Assembly: GCA_026419805.1 (NCBI GenBank)
Contig: JAOSLS010000004.1
Location: 245,712-309,711, forward strand
DNA from: Ceratocystis colombiana
Taxonomy: Eukaryota; Ascomycota; Sordariomycetes; Microascales; Ceratocystidaceae
Direction: 5' to 3'
Length of the DNA stretch: 64,000 nt
Each line of letters begins with the position of its first letter. The stretch's first letter is position 1. This document shows, piece after piece, positions 55,670 to 64,000 of this stretch. Both the position numbers and the translations under genes were made by a program. Under the pieces are notes generated by a model that saw only the letters and a list, made by a program, of their open reading frames with translations, was not told the origin of the DNA and ran no database searches.

Positions 55670-57612
55670 TTACTGGACGTCTGCTGCAAATCCATGGGCC
55701 AGAGAGGAGCGGCGAGTCAAGTTTTGATTAGCAGTTGTTGGTGACGCAGCGGCCATATCAGCGACTTGTTTTTCTATGCAAATTAGATAATATATTAGCA
55801 GGTGTATAGTATAGAACAAAGAAGTTGCGCAATATGAGATGGCCACTAATGAATATGGTGTGAAGTGGAAATAACACAACGTACCCAGCTCACGAATACG
55901 ATGACGCAGCATCTGATTTTCGCGCATCATAATCTGTGTTTCGGCCTGGTAAAAAGAGTTGTCATCCCGGACAGCCATCGCACTTGAGGCGCTGCCAAAA
56001 CCAAGGCCATAGCCATGTTCAGTGTCACCGCTAATAGACGGAGGGCGCATGCGCGGTGAAGCTTCAATGCTCGAGTTGCGGCGGCGATGCTGGATATCAG
56101 CACGGACTAAATCAAAGGAGCTTCGGGGAATTTGACCCTGGGCAGTCTGTTGCTGGGTGGTTGGTGAGAGGCTGTGGTTGATACCTGCTGGACGTGAGAC
56201 TCCAATAGGAGATGTTGTGGCGGGTAAAGGTGATGCAATGGCCGATTCATCAATGGCAGCGCTGTTATTACTAGTGTTGTTGTTATTGTGGGACTGAAGG
56301 GCTTGGAGACGCTGAAGCTCAAGCTGCTGCTGACGGATCATGCCAAGCAGACGGTTCTAGGAGGGCAGAAAGTTTGTTAGTGGGGCTGGAAATTTGCATT
56401 ACAAAAGGGAGGGAAGAGAGAAAATAGGGTGTTTCTATGTAAGAAAAGTAAATCAGTGTGCAGCTTAGGCTTGGGTTCATGAGTGCACTCACCACCTGAG
56501 CCTCTTGCTCAACTTCGAGCTCTTGGTGAATCTCGCCGAGACTGGTAGTACGACTCTGGCTCAACTTTTGATTTTGGGCCGGCACTGGCAGCACCGGCGA
56601 TCCAAGTGGAGCATGGCTGGGCGAATGAACGCTCACAGACGGGCGCCGTGATGTATTGGGCGACGTAACAAGCTCTCCAGGGCCAGGCATGGTGGGGTCG
56701 CTAACGGACAAGTTGAGTAGGAGGGATTTTCTGCGGGTACTAGCAGCACTGGGAAGCGATGGAGAAGCGCTGGCAATAGGAATCTGTGAGGAGGCAAATG
56801 CAGACGTTGAATTGGGGGCAGAAGCTGATGCTGACGCGGAGGCAGAGACGGAGGCGGAGGCGGAGGCGGAGGCGGAGGCAGGAGACGAAGTAGCCGTCGA
56901 AGTGGAGTCTAAACAGGAAGAGAAAACGGGAGCGTTAGTGGGGTTAAGAGAGGAAGAAAGGAGTTGGAGAAGCACAAGGGTGTCTCACATTATACTGTTT
57001 CTGGGTCGGATTTGGGCTAGACTTACGACGTGAAAAAGTGCGTTGCAGGCCAGAGTTGGTCACAGCAGCAGCATGCAGCGACGGTAGGGATGCGAGCCTT
57101 GTGGTCGGCGTAGTAGCGGCTTCCGAAGAGGGAGATACAGAGACGGAGGTAGAGGCGGAAGCAGAGGGGAGTAAAGTGGTGGTAGGGGAGACAGAGGCAG
57201 TAGTGACAGCAGTAGGCGGTGGAGTATCTAGGGTTGGGGTTTGGAGTAGCGACTGGTTTGGGGTTAGGGTTCTGTGTATGTCGTCTAAATCAGCGTCTAG
57301 CTCAGCTTCTGTCATTAGATTAAATGGGTCGTAGCTGGAATGCAAGCCATAGTGGCGGGGGTGAGGACGAGGGGGCGGTGTGTCTGTAGGTCCTCTGTCT
57401 CTGTGGCGTGCAGGGCCTTGCAGGCTCTGGGGGCCTGCTGTATTCTCGGAAGCTTCAGAGCCCTCGGAAACTTGGGCCACTGGCAACAGGTGTGGAGGCG
57501 GCGAAGGTCCACATGAAGGCGACAGGGCAGGGCTAAGACGCGAGGCGGTGGTCAAGTAGGGCAGAGGCGAGGGCGAGGGTTTAGTGGGGAAATGAAGGCC
57601 AGCGGGTGACAT
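55670..57612 (-). CDS. Disordered Ser/Ala-rich protein with C-terminal coiled coil, unknown function
   Basis: Four exons: 57027-57612, 56493-56908, 55885-56356 and 55670-55773, giving 525 residues. Introns: 118 bp (GTAAGT...CTGTTTAG, branch CACTAAC), 136 bp (GTGAGT...CCTCCTAG, branch CACTAAC) and 111 bp (GTACGT...GCATAG), all keeping frame. Splicing rebuilds a heptad-like stretch EIHQELEVEQEAQVNRLLGM-IRQQQLELQRLQALQ and, near the C-terminus, FYQAETQIMMRENQMLRHRI-RELEKQVADM. The middle has SA dipeptide runs from an imperfect GGCGGA-type repeat (56821-56880). The RENQMLRHRIRELE block is conserved in filamentous ascomycetes as I remember it, without known function. The ATG at 57612 is the first of the frame. 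Confidence 0.8.
56821..56890 (-). repeat. Ser-Ala dipeptide coding repeat
   Basis: Imperfect hexamer repeat (GGAGGC on +) encoding Ser-Ala runs in exon 2; likely length-variable. Confidence 0.75.
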
Positions 57613-58255
57613 GATTGTTGGGATGAGAGCGAGCAAGGAGGGAAATTAGAGACGACTAGGGGAGAGGAAGTTGAAAGAAGGGGAGGGAGACAGGGCGGTA
57701 GAGAGTTGATAGAAGGTGAAAAAGAAAGAATTAAAAACATTAAAAAGAATTAGGGCTCATGTTCACACACGCACACTGTCATCCTATTTCGCGCTGCTCT
57801 GGGCAGTTGCTCTCGCCACAATAGTGAGCAGTTACTAGCTACCAGTTACTAGTACCTGGATGCATACTTGGACTCAGTTGGGGTGGTGTGATTTCTGCAA
57901 GAGCTAAAAAGAGGAGACAAAAAGGAGAGAAAATAGAAAGAGAAAGATGGAGACCACTAACGGCATAACGGAATATGGAAGACCACATATTAAACAGCTA
58001 AAAAAAAACTTGCATAACTTAATAACAAGCTTTCCCTTGCACTTACCATATCTTTGCGTATATGCTTTGCAGCTATGTATTGTTCTTAGTGATCAATAAT
58101 TCGGAGATTAAGCATAAAGTCTCCTTTTATCCAGGTCTGAGCGTGAATAGCAGTTGAAGAGAGAAGCAAGAACAGGGAAAAGTGGGAACAGGAAAGGGAA
58201 CAGGCGCAAATAGATGGACAGACAGGCGCAGCCCGCTGCAGGTACTGGGTAACAT

Positions 58256-58276
58256 GGGGGGGGGGGGGGGGGGGGG
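58256..58276 (+). repeat. G21 homopolymer
   Basis: Twenty-one consecutive G, the longest such run in the window, in a promoter interval. Confidence 0.9.
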
Positions 58277-59410
58277 AAAATACGCAGGTAGAATATGACA
58301 AGTGGGACCCGGTACTACAGCATAGTACGGCACAAGACAGTCAGTAGTAGAGAGACTTCTTGCATACTTGCGTAGATGTCCACGTATGCATGTTTACAGG
58401 ACCAAGTCACCAAGTCCGAATGCTCACAAACGGACCAGGACTTGTTGGGCCTGTCTCAGTATGTATCTTGTGTCTGCTGATCCAAACATGTTTGGAGTAT
58501 AGCATATTGCAACCCCAGTCCCGTATTTTTTTTTTGGCTAACCCTTATCTTGGGTTGCGTTTGTTTAAACGGGACGTGTAACACGAGGAAACCGCACCAC
58601 ATCTTGAAGATTTTTATAACATGAAAGTAATAGACAGGAGAAACTGTAGCAAACCACAAGACTTGGACTAAGAGGAAGGAGATGCCCGAAGCTAGTAAAT
58701 ATCATCACAGTGCTGCCGGGCGGCTACGTTAAGCTCACAAGTCAAGTTACAGGTGAGGCATCCCCCCCAGTAAGGAGCCATTTCCTTGCTCCCCTTTCGT
58801 CTTATTACGTTGTCTTTTCTCTCTTTTATGTTTTCTTTTGCCTTTGCTTGGTTTTTTTCTTGTTTTTTTCAGCCTTCAAAACGAAACATTTGGCTTTTGA
58901 TTTTTCACTAGAAGGCAGACTGAAACGTAAAATGTTGCTGCAACGAAACAACATGGACCCAAGAGGCACTCGCCCACCCTTATACCAAGAGGAAGGGGTC
59001 TTTCGACCCTGCAGCTCGCTGCCTTCTTTTCTTCTTTGTTCTTGCCCTCTTTTTTGCATTGTTTCAAAATGTTTCTGCAATATGCGTGAATGAAAATCTT
59101 GCACAGGTCAGATTGTAGCTGGGATACAAGAACTTGTGTTTGCGTATAAGTTGGTGTATAAGAAGCATTGTCTTCTCTTCTTCTCCTGATTCGCCTACCT
59201 GCCCCCTTCTCTTGCCTCCCCCCCGTCGCTGTCTACCCTGCTTCTCGGTACGCATTACAATAAATAGCAAAACAGGCCAAAGAATATATACAAAAATCTT
59301 GGTTGGCCTGTTGAAGGCCCAGATCAAATCTCGCCGAAGCTTCCTTGTAAGTTCTTCGTTGGCTGGCAGCTCTCCTTTTACTGTCTTGTCAGTAGAACAA
59401 CGCTTTTGTA

Positions 59411-59446
59411 TTATTTTGATTATTTTGATTATTTTGATTATTTTGA
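59411..59446 (+). repeat. 9-bp tandem repeat TTATTTTGA x4
   Basis: Four exact head-to-tail copies, 225 bp before the start of the PH-domain gene, probably in its leader. Confidence 0.95.
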
Positions 59447-59671
59447 TTTTTCTTTCGTCCTTCTTCTCGTCTTCCTGTTGCTGTGCTTCATCCCATTTTT
59501 TTTTGTTTACTTTTGCTGGCTCGTTGCTGTCCACTCATTCATTGCATATACAACCATAACCAACTATCACCAACTTGATTCTTTTTTTCTTTTTTCGATT
59601 CGTTCTTTTCGTATCAACTGTATTCTTTCTTGTTTTTCACAACCTCGCTCCTTTGTCGTTCCTCACTCAAA

Positions 59672-62600
59672 ATGGCCTCGCCTCCGCCCTCCATCAAGTC
59701 GCAGTCTTCAAAACCGACCCCAAAGCTCTCGCCCAAGTCTCCTACAATCGCAGACTCATCACCCTCTATTCAAGGCCTTCTTGAAGTGCTCCAGTCTCCC
59801 GACTCTATGCCCAGCCGCCGCCTGCGCCCCGACCACCTTCAATCCTCATCAGATGAGTTGCGTGTGCCCTTAAAGCCTGCCAAAATCTCTCGCCGTGAAT
59901 CGCGCCTGGGACTTCGTAATATATTTGGGCGCTCCAAGTCTAAAGACTCACACCAAAGCTCAACTTCAACTTCAACCTCGACATCCTCATCCTCTAAAAC
60001 AAAGCTTGCTACAGCTTCTGCTGCTGACAAGCCCTTGCGCCAGGTCACCTCCAAGCCCTCGGGTCTTTTGCGCAGTTCCTTTGTGGATTTCTCCGCATGG
60101 CAGTCTCCCTTATCACCTAAAACAACACTTACTACTACCACTACATCACCGCCTCCCACTGCAACCACTGTGTGTGAACCCAGTCTCCAGCCCATTGATG
60201 AGGCTGAATCACAGCTGCATATCCCATTACGCCGCAACCGCACAAAGAAAAAGCCCTCGATTGTCGTCGATGTCCATGCTGCAAATCAAATCACACGGAA
60301 GACGCGCCAGCCGCCGCTGCATCCTAGCCATGAGCCTGTCACCGAGTCTTTGTCACCGCCTGCCTCTGTACCCATACCGCGTTTGCCTTCACAGTCGCAG
60401 ATGTACAAAACCACAAAGGCCCCCATGGCAACATGGAACCCGCCTCCGCTATTCCGCGCATATCCCCAGGCTATTCGCCACAGCCGGCTACCGGCGTCGA
60501 GTGTCTCCGCCGACTCATTGCTTCGTACACAGGAAAAGCGCACTGGCAATGGTGCAGCTAAGGATATAGATGTTTCTGGTAGTAGCAAAGCTAGCGAGAC
60601 TTCTACTGCATCACTAAACAGTGCTGAATTTCCACCTCCTAAGAAAAAAGGCCACCGTCGTATTGCTTCTAGTTCGTTGCCAAAAATCGAGTGGACACAC
60701 AAGATCTACGTGCTTGTGACTTCAGGGTACTTACTCCAATACAGCGGCGCTGGCGCATATGACCGCCTCCCAGAAAAGATTCTCCATCTGGGCAAAGAAT
60801 CGGCGGCTTTTGTTACAGACATCTTCCCCGGCAAGCACTGGGTTTTGCAAGTGTCAGCTGTCATGGACTCGCAGGGCACAATGTCTGCCGGAACGCGGTC
60901 CATTTTTTCGCGATTGCTTGAGAAGCGCCATGCTAGTAACTACCTTATGGTCTTTGAGAGTAGCGACGATATGGATGGCTGGATTGGCGTCTTGCGCCGT
61001 GAAATAGAGGCTCTAGGTGGCAAGAAGATGCTCAGTGAGACGGGAGAGGCCGCGCCCAAGGCCGAGCCTCGTCGGCTCCGCGCCCAAGGTAGTCAACGCA
61101 CATTAGTCGTTCGCGACCCAGCGCGCTTCAGCAAGGCGCTACCCGCTGCTCCAGACCAGTTGTCAGTTCTCTCGTGGAACACGCGTAGTAATCGCAATAG
61201 CAACAGCCACCAGAGTTTTGTCAGCCATAGCCAAAGCAACCGGAATAGCAATAGTTACAGTATCAGCCACAATAGCTATACTCAAGCCCAGAGCAACCGC
61301 AGCAGCACTATCAGTGATGTCGATGTGCCACCACCACCCCCTACAGCCTCGACACTTCGTTGCCCCAAGGATAAAGATTTGGAGCGGGAGAAGGAGGCTG
61401 ACGATGAGGTATCTACTATCAACAGTGTTGTGTCACATGACGGTCGTCAGCTCGACAACCTACGGGAATACAACCGTTTGTCTATAGTATCATCCCTTCT
61501 ATCCTCCGTTTCGGGCCAGCGTACAGTTTTGACATCTGCTGCCTCGTCTCCCGCCTGTTCACCTATCCGTGACTCCTTCCTAGCTCATGTTGAGGATGCA
61601 GGTACAGTAGTCACTAGCCGCCATGCCATCCCTATGATGACATTGGCCGAAAAGCGTCAGTCTATGCAGTCCTTCAATTCGCTCAGCACAGGGCCTGGTA
61701 CCAACATCTCCCGGCCGCGCAGCTCCATGTCACTTGCCGTTGATCCTGCCAAGTCTCGTATTTCTCGTGGCTCACTTGAGCTGCTTTCGCCATCCACACC
61801 AACCCTGACCGTGCCCAATTTCTCCGTACCTAACCCGGCTATGCGCCGTTTCTCCGTGGCCCGATCTCCATCTGCCGATACACTATCGTTCAAAGATGCA
61901 GTTCGCACATCTAGCGTTCGAAAGCTGCCGCCGCCGGCTCTCCGTCATTTGCCCACAGTGCATGATTTGCCGTCTTCATATCCCTGTTTGCGCTCAACAA
62001 CTCCGACTACTGCCAACTCTCTGCGACCACCTAGCCACATATCTGAATGCTTTGCTGTTGTCTCCCCCGTACCTGAATCTCCAACAGCATCCACTGCCAC
62101 CCCTGCAATCCCCATCACTATCGTAGCCCATGGCCAGGGCGTGCCGTCCCGTCGCTCCAGCAGGGCTGTAAAGGAGCACAGTTCACGGCGGCCTACGAGC
62201 ATAGCTTCGCCTTCGCCATTACCCTCTCCCGTCCCTTCACCATCCTACTACACTTCTAATGCGCATGCTCCACGACGTCATCATAGCACACGGATCACCA
62301 GGACTAGTTCGTTCAACGTTGGCTCGTCTATAAGACACTCTGTCATCAGCCCGACTACTCAGACCATTGTTGTCACAAACCGGCCCCATATTGCTGACCT
62401 TGCTTCGCTGCCGTTGCCAAGCACACCGCGGGCTCCTAGGCCACAGTCTCCTAGACTGCGCGATGCACCGCCTGTCAGTCTTGACACCATAACCAGCTCG
62501 CCTAGAAAAGTTGGCAGCGCTGAACCACCATCAACAGTGCCGACATTCGGTGCTGATAGTGAGCAACGTCGTTCGCTTGTGCTCGAGCCTTCGGAGGTGG

Positions 62601-63061
62601 TTTCAAATCCTGTACACACTGCCACTCGACATAACAGTCTGTCGTCTGGGCTCCTCAGGCGGGTCTCAGTGCAGGCCGAGTCGGCATACCATGGGCGCAG
62701 CCAACCTGGTTTTGGCCCACCCCGTCATCAGGCAAGGCTATCCGACCTAGCTGAAACCCCACGCCCAAAGACTAAGCCGCCATTGACTGTCTTACTGCCT
62801 AAAAAGGCATATAAGCAAGATGCGATTCCTGATATTGTGTGCTCACCTTCGAGTGAATTTCCCGTGACCCCAATCATCGAGCCGGCGATGGGATCAGCTC
62901 CGCTGCAGCAAACAGCAAATAGCGCTGTAGCAGGAGCGCAGGCTACAGATGCGAAAAACACAGCGGCAATTTTCAATAGACGCAGCATGCCCATTATTAC
63001 AAGCCCACCCCCGGCACCACCACCGACGCGGGCACTACCGCCACTACCTGTGAATCGGTGA
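59672..63061 (+). CDS. PH-domain protein, large and disordered
   Basis: Single exon, 1129 residues from MASPPPSIKSQSSKPTPKLS. A PH domain is visible near residues 330-455: HRRIASSSLPKIEWTHKIYV, LVTSGYLLQYSGAGAYDRLP, LGKESAAFVTDIFPGKHWVL, SIFSRLLEKRHASNYLMVFE, SSDDMDGWIGVLRREIEALG; the last is the closing helix with its conserved Trp. The flanks are Ser/Pro/Arg-rich, with many SP/TP and RRxS sites suggesting phosphorylation, and the C-terminus has a polyproline run (PPPAPPPTRALPPLP). Likely a phosphoinositide-binding or membrane-cortex protein (inferred from the PH domain). The upstream 14 codons in frame begin with a non-ATG codon, so 59672 is the start. Confidence 0.88.
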   Translation: MASPPPSIKSQSSKPTPKLSPKSPTIADSSPSIQGLLEVLQSPDSMPSRRLRPDHLQSSSDELRVPLKPAKISRRESRLGLRNIFGRSKSKDSHQSSTSTSTSTSSSSKTKLATASAADKPLRQVTSKPSGLLRSSFVDFSAWQSPLSPKTTLTTTTTSPPPTATTVCEPSLQPIDEAESQLHIPLRRNRTKKKPSIVVDVHAANQITRKTRQPPLHPSHEPVTESLSPPASVPIPRLPSQSQMYKTTKAPMATWNPPPLFRAYPQAIRHSRLPASSVSADSLLRTQEKRTGNGAAKDIDVSGSSKASETSTASLNSAEFPPPKKKGHRRIASSSLPKIEWTHKIYVLVTSGYLLQYSGAGAYDRLPEKILHLGKESAAFVTDIFPGKHWVLQVSAVMDSQGTMSAGTRSIFSRLLEKRHASNYLMVFESSDDMDGWIGVLRREIEALGGKKMLSETGEAAPKAEPRRLRAQGSQRTLVVRDPARFSKALPAAPDQLSVLSWNTRSNRNSNSHQSFVSHSQSNRNSNSYSISHNSYTQAQSNRSSTISDVDVPPPPPTASTLRCPKDKDLEREKEADDEVSTINSVVSHDGRQLDNLREYNRLSIVSSLLSSVSGQRTVLTSAASSPACSPIRDSFLAHVEDAGTVVTSRHAIPMMTLAEKRQSMQSFNSLSTGPGTNISRPRSSMSLAVDPAKSRISRGSLELLSPSTPTLTVPNFSVPNPAMRRFSVARSPSADTLSFKDAVRTSSVRKLPPPALRHLPTVHDLPSSYPCLRSTTPTTANSLRPPSHISECFAVVSPVPESPTASTATPAIPITIVAHGQGVPSRRSSRAVKEHSSRRPTSIASPSPLPSPVPSPSYYTSNAHAPRRHHSTRITRTSSFNVGSSIRHSVISPTTQTIVVTNRPHIADLASLPLPSTPRAPRPQSPRLRDAPPVSLDTITSSPRKVGSAEPPSTVPTFGADSEQRRSLVLEPSEVVSNPVHTATRHNSLSSGLLRRVSVQAESAYHGRSQPGFGPPRHQARLSDLAETPRPKTKPPLTVLLPKKAYKQDAIPDIVCSPSSEFPVTPIIEPAMGSAPLQQTANSAVAGAQATDAKNTAAIFNRRSMPIITSPPPAPPPTRALPPLPVNR

Positions 63062-63589
63062 TTTTCAGCTCCGTACTTGTTTCCATATCATAGCGAACTG
63101 ATCTTGTCCTTCCTTTGTTTCCCTTTTTTCCTCTTTCCTTATCACGACCCAGCGTGTCTCTTTCTTTGTGTCCCTTTTCTTTCTTCAGCATGTTTGTTCC
63201 TCATCACACCTCCTTTTCAAGGACAGTCAATTTGTATTTATACCCACAGCTCGCTTGTCTGTCTCTTTGTTTTCGTTCTTTCCTTTTTTTTCTCTTTCAT
63301 TGACACAGAAAACGTAGATATATTAACATAATCAGCGGAGGCCGTCAAGGGGTGGTGGTTGTTGAAAACCCAATATTTTGTATGTGGTGGTCGAGGAAGA
63401 AAGCTTCGTACAACAACTAGACCTTCTTGATGAGTCGCCATTAATAAAGCTTTCGCAAGCCTTTACTATTTCTAAAACATCTTTTATAACCCCATGGAAC
63501 ATAGACTTCGCCTGTGAAGCAAATTTCATTATTTAGCAAGTAGCATAACTAAATGCAAGCTTTGGCTTGGTTATCATGAGGCGTCGCCC

Positions 63590-63620
63590 TTGTGTGGCTT
63601 TATCTGACGACGCCACACAA
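63590..63620. repeat. 9-bp perfect inverted repeat TTGTGTGGC/GCCACACAA
   Basis: Arms at 63590-63598 and 63612-63620, with a 13-nt loop between them. Confidence 0.9.
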
Positions 63621-63637
63621 CCCCACCAAAACTAAAT

Positions 63638-63654
63638 GTGGCGTCAAATGCCAC
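63638..63654. repeat. GTGGC/GCCAC inverted repeat
   Basis: Arms 63638-63642 and 63650-63654, 7-nt spacer; the right arm lies in ATGCCACCACC. Confidence 0.75.
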
Positions 63655-63829
63655 CACCAAAAACTGACAAAATTCGAACATCGTCAACCCCACCAAGGAA
63701 CAAATCGTACAAGCGGAAAGGCTGCCTGGCTTGAACTTTTGATAAGCCTCTCTACTTTTGCACTTTGATAGCCTCACATTTGCCTGGCTTCAGCCTTGTC
63801 CCTTTGCTGCTCCTTGCTGACTGTACCCT

Positions 63830-63845
63830 TGTGTGCTGCCACACA
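63830..63845. repeat. TGTGTG/CACACA inverted repeat
   Basis: Arms 63830-63835 and 63840-63845 with a 4-nt loop. Confidence 0.8.
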
Positions 63846-63901
63846 TTTCGACTTACTTAATCGAACGAATAAATGTAGTGATGCGTAGTCTCAGCCACAT
63901 T

Positions 63902-63914
63902 GTGGCACTGCCAC
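63902..63914. repeat. GTGGCA/TGCCAC inverted repeat
   Basis: Arms 63902-63907 and 63909-63914 around a single C. Confidence 0.85.
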
Positions 63915-64000
63915 GTGACCGACCCACTTCACACATTTATACCTAGTCATAGAATTTTCTGTAGATAGATTAAAAGTGAATATATTCTCTATGCAAAATC

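Larger units (their letters stand above)
57613..59671. promoter_or_regulatory. Divergent region between the coiled-coil and PH-domain genes
   Basis: About 2 kb. Holds a G21 run (58256-58276), a four-copy 9-bp repeat (59411-59446), and T/C-rich leader DNA before 59672. Open frames on both strands are low-complexity. No RNA gene recognised. Confidence 0.5.
63062..64000. other. Right-edge gene-free region with inverted-repeat cluster
   Basis: 3' flank of the PH-domain gene (T/C-rich to about 63300), then a region with several GTGGC/GCCAC inverted repeats (63590-63914). No coding region seen; it may be the promoter of a gene beyond the window. Confidence 0.5.

Overview
The window is nuclear DNA of a filamentous ascomycete (Pezizomycotina), most likely a sordariomycete. 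Introns are short (60-170 bp), with GTRNGT donors, CTAAC-type branch points and YAG acceptors. Leaders are pyrimidine-rich and genes are separated by 0.2-4 kb on both strands. It carries fungal marker families such as the 9.5 kDa complex I subunit, Isy1, a BEACH protein, vacuolar proteinase B and a CYA-5-like PPR protein. I cannot name a genus. There is no mobile element, CRISPR array or secondary-metabolite cluster, and I recognised no tRNA or 5S gene.

Layout, left to right: a partial serine-rich protein running off the left edge (-); a 3.9 kb gene-free stretch; splicing factor ISY1 (-); OST subunit WBP1/OST48 (-), divergent from the complex I 9.5 kDa subunit (+); a four-span membrane protein (+); a U1 snRNA gene (+) between two converging genes; an 8.6 kb BEACH/WD40 gene (-); subtilisin-type vacuolar proteinase B (-); a 4 kb gene-free stretch; a large disordered protein whose frame contains one in-frame TAG (+); a DUF4336 protein (-); FYV7 (-), divergent from an Atos-family protein (+); a mitochondrial PPR protein (-), divergent from SRP68 (+); mitochondrial HSP70 (-), divergent from a DUF2415 WD protein (+); L-2-hydroxyglutarate dehydrogenase (-), divergent from a class II aldolase-like protein (+); a coiled-coil disordered protein (-), divergent from a PH-domain protein (+); and about 0.9 kb of gene-free DNA at the right edge.

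Most genes are housekeeping: pre-mRNA splicing (U1, ISY1), ribosome biogenesis (FYV7), ER targeting and glycosylation (SRP68, WBP1), mitochondrial function (9.5 kDa subunit, PPR protein, HSP70, L2HGDH) and membrane or vacuole biology (BEACH, proteinase B). Exon structures were built by hand from splice signals and reading-frame continuity.

The items most worth a second look are the unlisted U1 snRNA gene, the in-frame TAG splitting a 932-codon reading frame, the GTGGC/GCCAC inverted-repeat cluster at the right edge, the AACCCTC-type tandem repeat three bases before the BEACH start codon, and several long pure C or G runs in introns and promoters. I saw no sign of a wholly new multi-gene system.
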